The notes under the pieces are model-generated. The model was not told where the DNA came from and did not search any database. It saw nothing but the letters and a program-made list of their open reading frames with translations. This document shows positions 1-5,416 of a stretch of DNA of 7,007 bases, one piece after another. Made by a program: the position numbers and the translations under genes. Numbering within the stretch: the first letter of the stretch is position 1; each line of letters begins with the position of its first letter. The stretch spans positions 1 through 7,007 of the forward strand of contig JAQGKH010000348.1 of the NCBI GenBank assembly GCA_028290225.1, given 5' to 3'. The stretch is from Devosia sp. (GTDB lineage: Bacteria; Pseudomonadota; Alphaproteobacteria; Rhizobiales; Devosiaceae).

Positions 1-1259
1 TCATCAAAGGCCTGGGCGTAATGCCAGCGCACCGAACTGTCCTGAATGGAATTGGCGCGCTCGCGCAGCCGGGCCTGCAGCGCCGCCCGCTCTTCGGGCG
101 CTTCCGGCACCAGCCCGCCGGTTTCGAGACTCCAGATCACATCCGACAGGCTGCGCGCCCGCTCGATCACGTCGGCGAATGCCGCCCGGCCCTGCGCCTT
201 GATCAAATCGTCCGGGTCCAACCCTTCCGGCAAGGTCGCGATCTTGACGGTTTGCCCGGGCTTCAACTGCGGCAGCACCAGTTCGGCGGCGCGCTGGGCC
301 GCTTTCTGCCCCGCCGCATCGCCATCAAAGCACAACACGGGCGTGTCGCTCATGCGCCAAAGCAGTTGCAGATGTTCTTCGGTCAGCGCCGTGCCGAGCG
401 GCGCCACGGTGCCCTCAAACCCGGCACTCACTGCGGCGATCACATCCAGATAGCCCTCGACCACGATCAGCGTGGCACCGTCATGCGCGGCCTGGCGCGC
501 GGTCTGGCCGTTGTACAGCGTCTGGCGCTTCTTGAAGAGTTCGGTTTCGGGCGAATTGAGATACTTGGCCGGCACATCGGCCGACAAGGCCCGCCCACCA
601 AAGGCGATGATTCGCCCGCGAAAATCGGTAATCGGGAACATCAGCCGGTTGCGGAACCGGTCATATGGCAGGGGATCGTTGTCGCGGGTCGCCACCAGCC
701 CGGTATCGATCATCTCCTGGGCCGATACGCCATTGGCCGCCAGGTGCTCCTTGAGCCCGTTGCGGCTATCGGGAGCAAAGCCAAGGCGGAACCGGGTCTG
801 GCTTGCCGGTGAAACCCCGCGCTCGTGCAGATAGCCGCGGGCTCGCGCCCCGATATTGTGGTGCAGTGCTGCCTCGAAATACGTGGCGGCCAAATCCATC
901 ACATCCATCAGCGTGCGCTGCTGGGCCGCCCGCTTTTCCTGCCGTTCGTCGCGCGCCGGCATCGGCACCCCGGCCATCCCTGCCAGGCGCTCCACCGCCT
1001 CGGGGAAGCTCAGGCCCGCCTTCTCGACCAGGAAGCGGAAATGGTCCCCGCTCACCCCGCAGCCAAAGCAATGATAGATGCCGCGCCGGTCATCGGCGTG
1101 AAAACTGGGGGACTTTTCGCCGTGGAACGGGCAGCAGGCCCACATGTCGCCCTTGCCGGGCTGCGATTTTCGCTTGTCCCAGATGACGTGCTCGCCCACC
1201 ACCTGCGTAATGGACAGGCGTTGCCGGATCTCATCCAGGAACTGATCGGAAAAGCGCAT
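1..1259 (-). CDS. dnaG: DNA primase DnaG (5' part, runs off the left edge)
   Basis: DnaG synthesises the short RNA primers used by the replicative polymerase at the fork, working with DnaB helicase. The frame has no stop up to the window edge and gives 419 residues of an expected total of over 600. It begins MRFSDQFLDEIRQRL. The N-terminal CHC2 zinc-binding domain has its ligands at C43, H46, C64 and C67 (CPFH ... CFGC). A catalytic-core signature, RFRNRLMFPI, lies at 201-210 with GRIIAFGGR at 215-223. The TOPRIM acidic residues are E268 (VVEGYLD) and D312/D314 (FDGDAAG), closely matching E265, D309 and D311 of E. coli DnaG. The C-terminal helicase-binding domain lies outside the window. The ATG at 1259-1257 fits the usual alphaproteobacterial N-terminus, but no Shine-Dalgarno sequence precedes it. 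The gene is normally followed by rpoD, which would lie off the left side. It appears intact. The identification is certain. Confidence 0.97.
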   Translation of the reverse strand, partial: MRFSDQFLDEIRQRLSITQVVGEHVIWDKRKSQPGKGDMWACCPFHGEKSPSFHADDRRGIYHCFGCGVSGDHFRFLVEKAGLSFPEAVERLAGMAGVPMPARDERQEKRAAQQRTLMDVMDLAATYFEAALHHNIGARARGYLHERGVSPASQTRFRLGFAPDSRNGLKEHLAANGVSAQEMIDTGLVATRDNDPLPYDRFRNRLMFPITDFRGRIIAFGGRALSADVPAKYLNSPETELFKKRQTLYNGQTARQAAHDGATLIVVEGYLDVIAAVSAGFEGTVAPLGTALTEEHLQLLWRMSDTPVLCFDGDAAGQKAAQRAAELVLPQLKPGQTVKIATLPEGLDPDDLIKAQGRAAFADVIERARSLSDVIWSLETGGLVPEAPEERAALQARLRERANSIQDSSVRWHYAQAFD

Positions 1260-1261
1260 GC

Positions 1262-1276
1262 GTGCTAGGTAAGCAC
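1262..1276 (-). repeat. 5-bp inverted repeat immediately upstream of the dnaG start
   Basis: On the plus strand the order is GTGCT, AGGTA, AGCAC: a perfect 5-bp inverted repeat around a 5-nt centre, ending two bases before the dnaG ATG. It occupies the place where a ribosome binding site would sit. If transcribed toward dnaG, it could fold as a small hairpin. A dyad this short can arise by chance. It could equally be a protein-binding site overlapping the promoter. Confidence 0.35.
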
Positions 1277-1294
1277 TGCCTTGGCCGATGTCAC
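1266..1294 (-). promoter_or_regulatory. Candidate sigma-70 promoter for dnaG
   Basis: Reading the minus strand, GTGACA (1294-1289, five of six matches to TTGACA) is followed by a 17-nt spacer and TACCTA (1271-1266), a weak -10. The -10 ends six bases before the dnaG ATG, which would place the transcription start at or next to the start codon and give a leaderless mRNA. The -35 and spacing are good but the -10 is poor, so this is tentative. dnaG may also be expressed from elsewhere. Confidence 0.25.
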
Positions 1295-1382
1295 GCCCTC
1301 AGCGTTTTTCCACAGGCTAGGTGCGCCCGTCCACGGCCCGTGTCGGAGCGCAAGGGAGTTGCCGCTGTTGGCAGGACGTGGT

Positions 1383-1413
1383 TTGTCGCGGCCGCCTGCC
1401 ATCATCCTAGGTT
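1383..1413 (+). promoter_or_regulatory. Candidate promoter for the MFS transporter, possibly leaderless
   Basis: TTGTCG (1383-1388) and TAGGTT (1408-1413) resemble -35 and -10 hexamers, with a long 19-nt spacer. The -10 ends seven bases before the ATG at 1421, so transcription would begin at or just before the start codon. The bases just before the ATG are pyrimidine-rich (TTTTCCCCC) and contain no ribosome binding site, which agrees with a leaderless start. This is an inference from a weak match. Confidence 0.25.
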
Positions 1414-1420
1414 TTCCCCC

Positions 1421-2605
1421 ATGTCCGTGCCGCTGCTCACCTTGTTCCTCGCGGCATTTGCCTTTGGTACGGCCGAGTTCGTCATCGCCGGCATTCTGCC
1501 CGATGTGGCTGGGGATGTCGGGGTTTCCATACCGGTCGCCGGTTACCTGATCTCGGGCTACGCCATCGGCATTGCCATTGGCGGCCCACTACTGGCGCTC
1601 GCCACCAATCGGCTTTCGCGCAAGACGCTCATCTTGTGGCTGGGTGGCGCTTTCACCCTGGGCCAGGTTCTGTGTGCCCTCGCCGCCAGCTTTGAGCTGC
1701 TGCTCGCCGCGCGCGTGCTCGTTGCGGTGGTGCATGGGGCCTTTTTCGGCATTGCGCCCGTTGTCGGGGTGGCACTGGTACCGGCCAATCGGCGCGGCTT
1801 TGCCGTGGCATTGATCCTTTCGGGCCTCACTGTGTCCAACATACTTGGGGTCCCCGGCGGCACCGCCATCGGCAACGCCCTGGGCTGGCGCGCCACCTTC
1901 TGGGCGGTCGCCGGCATCGGCCTGCTCGCCACCCTGGCAACCGCCCTCTTCCTGCCATTCACCTCCAGCGCTCCGGCCGCCAAGGGCAGCTTCAAGCGCG
2001 AGTTCCGCGCTCTTGGCCGTCAGGCAATCCTTTGCTCCCTGCTGATCGTGGTGTTGGTCATGATCGGGCAATATGGGCTGTTCACCTTCATCGCCCCGTT
2101 TCTGCTGGAGGTTACCGGCCTCACGCCCTCGGTTGTGCCCTGGGTGCTGCTGCTGTTCGGCGTCGGCTCGACAATCGGGGTGTTTGTTGGCGGCCGCCTT
2201 GCCGATTGGAAGCTCATGCCCTCCCTGATCGGCATCATGGTGCTGCAGGCCGGCATCTACGCCCTATTGTATGTCGCCAGTCCCTTCCCCTGGATCATGG
2301 CAGTAACGGTGGTGGCCTGGGGCGGCGTCAACTTCGCCTTCAGCTCCCCGGTCCAGTCCAGAGTTCTCGCATGGGCGGGCGATGCGCCCAATCTCGCTTC
2401 AGCGCTGATCCCCACGGGCTTCAATATCGGCATCGCGGTGGGGGCCTTGTCGGGCGCAACCCTGCTCGATCATGGCTTTGGCTACCGCAACCTGCCCCTG
2501 ATCGGGGTCGCGGCACTGCTGGCCGCGCTCGCCATCGCCGTGCTGTCCCATATCTGGGAACAGCAAAGCCCCGAAGGGCCACCCGAGGCGGTAGCGGCAC
2601 CTTAG
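1421..2605 (+). CDS. MFS transporter, DHA1 drug-efflux type (AraJ/Cmx-like)
   Basis: This is a predicted inner-membrane secondary transporter of 394 residues, the usual size for 12-helix DHA1 family members that export drugs or small metabolites by proton antiport. The N-terminus (MSVPLLTLFLAAFAFGTAEF) leads into helix 1 without a signal peptide. The stretch AGILPDVAGDVGVSIP at 23-38 and GYLISGYAIGIAIGGP at 41-56 are typical of the AraJ/chloramphenicol-exporter branch. A loop 2-3 motif-A-like sequence, ATNRLSRKTL, is at 61-70. A helix 5 motif with LGVPGGTAIGNALGWRATFW is at 142-161. A charged cytoplasmic loop (KGSFKREFRALGR, 188-200) separates the two six-helix halves. The frame stays open back to 1262, but that extension does not look like protein of this family, so ATG 1421 is chosen; it has no Shine-Dalgarno. 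It is divergent from dnaG and converges on yqeY. The substrate is unknown. Family certain, role uncertain. Confidence 0.92.
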   Translation: MSVPLLTLFLAAFAFGTAEFVIAGILPDVAGDVGVSIPVAGYLISGYAIGIAIGGPLLALATNRLSRKTLILWLGGAFTLGQVLCALAASFELLLAARVLVAVVHGAFFGIAPVVGVALVPANRRGFAVALILSGLTVSNILGVPGGTAIGNALGWRATFWAVAGIGLLATLATALFLPFTSSAPAAKGSFKREFRALGRQAILCSLLIVVLVMIGQYGLFTFIAPFLLEVTGLTPSVVPWVLLLFGVGSTIGVFVGGRLADWKLMPSLIGIMVLQAGIYALLYVASPFPWIMAVTVVAWGGVNFAFSSPVQSRVLAWAGDAPNLASALIPTGFNIGIAVGALSGATLLDHGFGYRNLPLIGVAALLAALAIAVLSHIWEQQSPEGPPEAVAAP

Positions 2606-2611
2606 GAGTCT

Positions 2612-2655
2612 GCGGGTAGACCCGTCTGGCCGCCTAGGCCGAAAGGGCCGCTTTC
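2612..2655. terminator. Weak hairpins in the convergent MFS/yqeY 3' junction
   Basis: The 28-bp gap between the two stop codons holds CGGG-TAGA-CCCG (2613-2624, plus a flanking G-T wobble). The end of yqeY adds GGCC-GAAAG-GGCC (2637-2649) and the overlapping GAAAG-GGCCG-CTTTC (2641-2655). Each stem is only 4-5 bp and none is followed by a T-run on either strand, so none is a standard intrinsic terminator. The position between convergent genes is where one would expect termination. Confidence 0.2.
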
Positions 2656-3086
2656 ACCTTGCCGCTGGCTTTGCCGAAATCGATCCGTCCGGGATAGTCC
2701 GCCTTCAGCTGGGCGATAACCTTGCCCATGTCCTTGGGCCCCTCGGCGCCTGTCGTCGCGATGGCAGCGCGGATGGCACTGTCGACCTCCTCTTCCGACA
2801 AGCCCTTGGGCAGGAACTCGTTGAGGATGTCGATCTCTTCCTTTTCCACCGTGGCGAGGTCCGTGCGCCCGGCCTGCGCATAGATGGCAAAGCTTTCTTC
2901 GCGCTGCTTCACCATCTTCTGGATGATGGCGAGAACCTCTTCATTGGTCGCCGGTCCGCGATTGTCCTGGCGGATCGCGATATCCTTGTCCTTAACAGCC
3001 GAACTGATCGCCCGCAGGGTTGCGGTGCGGCGTTGATCCCGTGCCTTGAGCGCCGTTTTCAGGGCTTCACTGATAGTCTCGCGCAA
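2634..3086 (-). CDS. yqeY: GatB/YqeY domain-containing protein
   Basis: This 150-residue protein has the normal length for the YqeY family. Members share the helical tail domain of the GatB and GatE subunits of tRNA-dependent amidotransferases, which binds tRNA there. The role of free-standing YqeY is not settled. Family features are visible along the length: the start RETISEALKTALKARDQRR, TATLRAISSAVKDKDIA at 21-37, KMVKQREESFAIYAQAGR at 57-74, the EFLPKGLSEEE segment at 90-100, and the end KDMGKVIAQL ... GRIDFGKASGKVK. The start chosen is TTG at 3086-3084, because AGGAG lies eight bases upstream and homologues typically begin with M-R-E or M-L-R. An ATG at 3107 would add seven residues that look unlike the family and would overlap the ribosome binding site. 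It is divergent from carA, a neighbourhood common in alphaproteobacteria. Confidence 0.93.
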   Translation of the reverse strand: MRETISEALKTALKARDQRRTATLRAISSAVKDKDIAIRQDNRGPATNEEVLAIIQKMVKQREESFAIYAQAGRTDLATVEKEEIDILNEFLPKGLSEEEVDSAIRAAIATTGAEGPKDMGKVIAQLKADYPGRIDFGKASGKVKAALSA

Positions 3087-3094
3087 CGCTCGAA

Positions 3095-3100
3095 CTCCTC
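3095..3100 (-). promoter_or_regulatory. Ribosome binding site deciding the yqeY TTG start
   Basis: On the minus strand GAGGAG (3100 down to 3095, within AAGAGGAG) is followed by an 8-nt spacer and then TTG at 3086-3084. This is a near-ideal Shine-Dalgarno placement for TTG and is too far downstream to serve the alternative ATG at 3107. Confidence 0.7.
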
Positions 3101-3123
3101 TTGTCATGCAATTCTGCGGGCCC

Positions 3124-3129
3124 ATATAG
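3124..3129 (-). promoter_or_regulatory. Candidate -10 element for yqeY
   Basis: The minus strand reads CTATAT here, which resembles the alphaproteobacterial -10 consensus. Transcription would start near 3117 and leave a leader of about 30 nt, enough to include the ribosome binding site. No good -35 hexamer lies 17 or 18 bases upstream (GTGGCG at 17), so support is partial. Confidence 0.3.
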
Positions 3130-3152
3130 GCGTAAACAAAGCTGTGCGCCAC

Positions 3153-3181
3153 TTGCGCGGCCCCGTGGCTCCTTCTATGAG
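3153..3181 (+). promoter_or_regulatory. Candidate sigma-70 promoter for carA
   Basis: TTGCGC (3153-3158), a 17-nt spacer and TATGAG (3176-3181) make a plausible housekeeping promoter facing carA. Transcription would start near 3188 and give a leader of about 33 nt. Both hexamers are partial matches. No other pair in the 134-bp divergent spacer looks better. Confidence 0.35.
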
Positions 3182-3209
3182 GAGGCCTCAACCGACATTT
3201 CCAAACCTT

Positions 3210-3214
3210 GGAGG
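3210..3214 (+). promoter_or_regulatory. Ribosome binding site deciding the carA GTG start
   Basis: GGAGG at 3210-3214 is six bases before GTG 3221. It fixes the start against the longer open frame beginning at 3101, whose extra 40 codons read through the promoter region and do not resemble CarA. A second copy of GGAGGCC lies at 3181-3187 and is not used by any start in this frame. Confidence 0.7.
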
Positions 3215-3220
3215 CCCACC

Positions 3221-4429
3221 GTGACCGGCTGGCAGCAATCCCCCGCGACCGCTCTCTTGATCCTTGCGGATGGCACGCGCCTCGAGGGCCGCGGCATCGG
3301 CGCTACCGGTCAGGCTGCCGGTGAGGTCTGCTTCAACACCGCCATGACCGGCTACCAGGAAGTGCTGACCGACCCTTCCTACGCCGGGCAGATCATCACC
3401 TTTACCTTTCCCCATATCGGCAATGTCGGCACCAACGACGAAGATATCGAGATGGTCAACCAGGCCGCTCTTTCGGGCGTGCGCGGGGTGGTGCTGAAGG
3501 CCGATATCACCAATCCCTCCAATTACCGCGCCGCCGAAAATCTCGACGCCTGGCTCAAGAAGCGCAACATCATCGGCATTGCCGGCATCGATACCCGCGC
3601 CTTGACCGCCAAGATTCGCGAAGGCGGCATGCCCAATGGCGTTGTTGCCCACCAGCCAAGTGGGGTCTTTGACGAGGCCGCCATCGCAGCCGAACTCAGC
3701 GCCTTCCCCGGCCTTGAGGGCCTCGATCTTGCCAAGGAAGTCACCACCGCCCAGACCTATCACTGGAACCAGAGCGGCTGGAAATGGGGCGAAGGCTATG
3801 GCGAGGTCACCGATCCCGATTTCCACATCGTGGCCATCGACTACGGTGCCAAGCGCAACATCCTGCGCTGCCTGGCCGACCAGGGCGCCCGCGTGACTGT
3901 GCTGCCGGCGACCGCCACCGCCGAGGATGTTCTTGCCCACCAGCCCGATGGCATCTTCCTGTCCAACGGCCCCGGAGACCCGGCCGCCACCGGCCAATAC
4001 GCCGTCCCCACTATTCAGAAGCTGATGGATACCGGCAAGCCGGTTTTCGGCATCTGCCTTGGGCACCAGCTCCTGGGCCTCGCGCTCGGCGGCAAGACCT
4101 CCAAGATGCACCAGGGCCACCACGGCGCCAATCACCCGGTGAAGGACCTGACCACCGGCAAGGTCGAGATCACCTCCATGAACCATGGCTTTGCCGTGGA
4201 TTCCACCAGCCTGCCAGCGGGCGTCACCCAGACCCATATTTCGCTGTTCGACGGCTCCAATGCCGGGCTGTCGGTGGATGGCAAGCCGATCTTCTCGGTG
4301 CAATACCACCCTGAAGCCAGCCCCGGCCCCCGCGACAGCCATTACCTGTTCACGCGCTTCCTCAACCATGTGCGCGAACAGAAGGGCATGGCGCCCGAGC
4401 CCGAACACAAGCAGCCCATCAGCGACTAA
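3221..4429 (+). CDS. carA: Carbamoyl-phosphate synthase small (glutaminase) subunit
   Basis: CarA hydrolyses glutamine and passes ammonia through a tunnel to CarB, which makes carbamoyl phosphate for arginine and pyrimidine synthesis in the cytoplasm. The product is 402 residues, normal for the family. The N-terminal CPSase small-chain domain includes ILADGTRLEGRGIG (14-27), EVCFNTAMTGYQEVLTDPSY (35-54) and ITFTFPHIGNVG (59-70). The C-terminal class I glutamine amidotransferase domain begins near residue 203 (IVAIDYGAKRNILR). Its catalytic triad is C279 in FGICLGHQLLG, with H363 and E365 in QYHPEASPGP, matching C269, H353 and E355 of E. coli. The start is GTG with a GGAGG site. carB is not next to it in this window, which is common in alphaproteobacteria. 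A GNAT gene follows 16 bp after the TAA and may be co-transcribed. Confidence 0.98.
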   Translation: MTGWQQSPATALLILADGTRLEGRGIGATGQAAGEVCFNTAMTGYQEVLTDPSYAGQIITFTFPHIGNVGTNDEDIEMVNQAALSGVRGVVLKADITNPSNYRAAENLDAWLKKRNIIGIAGIDTRALTAKIREGGMPNGVVAHQPSGVFDEAAIAAELSAFPGLEGLDLAKEVTTAQTYHWNQSGWKWGEGYGEVTDPDFHIVAIDYGAKRNILRCLADQGARVTVLPATATAEDVLAHQPDGIFLSNGPGDPAATGQYAVPTIQKLMDTGKPVFGICLGHQLLGLALGGKTSKMHQGHHGANHPVKDLTTGKVEITSMNHGFAVDSTSLPAGVTQTHISLFDGSNAGLSVDGKPIFSVQYHPEASPGPRDSHYLFTRFLNHVREQKGMAPEPEHKQPISD

Positions 4430-4445
4430 TGGATGCCTATAGGGG

Positions 4446-4898
4446 ATGGCACTGCACAACTACCGCGCTGCCGTCCCTGCCGACCTCTCGGCGATTCGCG
4501 ATCTGGTAGGCTCCGCCTATGGACGGTGGGTCCCAGTCATCGGACGCGAACCTCTCCCGATGCTCGCCGATTACGAGGCCGCCCTCCAGCACCATGATTT
4601 CGATCTGCTGTTTGACGGCGATACGCTGATCGGCTTGATCGAAACCGCTCTGCACCCCGATCACCTTTGGATCGAGAACGTGGCAGTCGATCCGTCCCGC
4701 CAGGGCCAGGGCTGGGGCAGCCACTTGCTGCAACGGGCTGAAACCAGGGCTCGTGCGGCCGGCCGAACTGAACTCCGGCTCCTCACCAATGCCGCCTTTG
4801 ACAGCAATGTCGCGCTGTACCAAAAGCTCGGCTACCGCATCACCCGACGCGAGCCATTCATGGGCGGCACAACCCTTTACCTGGGCAAGGCCCTCTAG
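4446..4898 (+). CDS. GNAT family N-acetyltransferase
   Basis: This is a 150-residue single-domain acetyl-CoA-dependent acyltransferase of the GNAT fold. The N-terminal strand and helix are HNYRAAVPADLSAIRDLVGS (4-23). A segment typical of a common proteobacterial subgroup, RWVPVIGREPLPMLADY, is at 27-43. Motif A is IENVAVDPSRQGQGWGSHLL at 76-95, with the acetyl-CoA pyrophosphate-binding Q86-x-x-G89-x-G91 loop. Motif B is NVALYQKLGY at 121-130. The substrate cannot be read from sequence; small molecules or protein N-termini are both possible. The start is constrained by an in-frame TAG at 4440-4442. The only ribosome-binding-like run, AGGGG, abuts the ATG directly, so spacing is poor. Translation may depend on coupling to carA, which ends 16 bp upstream. 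Its TAG stop shares bases with the stop of the convergent cupin gene. Confidence 0.9.
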   Translation: MALHNYRAAVPADLSAIRDLVGSAYGRWVPVIGREPLPMLADYEAALQHHDFDLLFDGDTLIGLIETALHPDHLWIENVAVDPSRQGQGWGSHLLQRAETRARAAGRTELRLLTNAAFDSNVALYQKLGYRITRREPFMGGTTLYLGKAL

Positions 4899-5416
4899 CG
4901 ATCGCGCCCGGTGGCTCCATTCCACAGGCGCACCAGCATGCCGTCCTTCCCACCAACGGGATCCATGGCCGGAACCGGCAGCTTTGCAATCCTCTGGTCG
5001 GCCTTGGGACGATCCCCGGGATTGCCCCGGAGTGTGTCCCAATCCTCCTCGCCCGGAGGATACGCGCCCACCACGTTGAAGTCGGCGCTCGCCACCACCC
5101 GCTGATGCGCGACACCGGCAGGGATCACCACGACATCCCCCGCTTCCACCCGCACCTCGCGGCCTTCCGGGCCACCTAGGCGCAGCGTTGCATGACCAAC
5201 CGCCACGCCCAGGCATTCATGCGTGTTGGAATGGTAGTGGTGGAAGGTGAACACCGTGTCGCGCCACTGCGGCGCCCAGCCATTGCCCTTGAATAGCCGC
5301 TCCAGCGCCCCGGCGCCCGCATCGGCCGCCACGGCGGCTCGATACAGCAGCACGGGCAAGCGGCTGTTCGGAAAGGTGCCGTCATCGGCAAACAGCAGTG
5401 TTTCAGGCTCACCCAT
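4895..5416 (-). CDS. yjlB: YjlB-type cupin domain protein
   Basis: This 173-residue single-cupin protein resembles the uncharacterised YjlB family. Cupin motif 1 is clear: H60-Y-H62, E67 and G74 (HHYHSNTHECLGVAVG). Motif 2 follows as G93, P99, G101 and H104 (GDVVVIPAGVAH). H60, H62, E67 and H104 form the usual metal site, so a metal-dependent enzyme or small-molecule sensor is possible, but the reaction is unknown. Further family marks are LPVLLYRAAV at 20-29, NVVGAYPPGEEDWDTLRG (114-131) and AKLPVPAMDPVGG (144-156). The ATG at 5416-5414 overlaps the TGA of the upstream metallopeptidase as TGATG. A TTG nine codons upstream is possible but would lie inside that gene. The fixed one-base overlap and the family N-terminus favour the ATG. 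It is the second gene of a minus-strand pair and ends inside the last codon of the convergent GNAT gene. Confidence 0.85.
   Translation of the reverse strand: MGEPETLLFADDGTFPNSRLPVLLYRAAVAADAGAGALERLFKGNGWAPQWRDTVFTFHHYHSNTHECLGVAVGHATLRLGGPEGREVRVEAGDVVVIPAGVAHQRVVASADFNVVGAYPPGEEDWDTLRGNPGDRPKADQRIAKLPVPAMDPVGGKDGMLVRLWNGATGRDR

Noticed and set aside
21..834. Long plus-strand open frames across the left part of the window
   Set aside because: They are antisense to dnaG, whose minus-strand frame shows the CHC2 and TOPRIM residues throughout. GC-rich DNA gives such shadow frames.
1314..1323. GGCTAGGTGC as another -10 in the dnaG/MFS spacer
   Set aside because: The bases 17 upstream (GCCCTC) do not resemble a -35 on the plus strand.
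1330..1376. Short hairpins (CACG-GCC-CGTG and TGCC-GCTGTT-GGCA) suggesting a small RNA or riboswitch
   Set aside because: The stems are only 4 bp, there is no terminator, and no known RNA family is recognisable.
1262..1420. 53-codon N-terminal extension of the MFS protein
   Set aside because: It reads the dnaG/MFS promoter spacer, is rich in Arg, Cys and His, and does not resemble the start of this family. The ATG at 1421 leads straight into helix 1.
3101..3220. 40-codon N-terminal extension of CarA
   Set aside because: The extension crosses the carA promoter and ribosome binding site. The GTG at 3221 has a GGAGG at six bases and gives the normal CarA start.
3188..4459. 423-codon minus-strand open frame opposite carA
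   Set aside because: It covers the whole of carA in antisense, is glycine- and alanine-rich with no recognisable domain, and carA has its complete catalytic triad.
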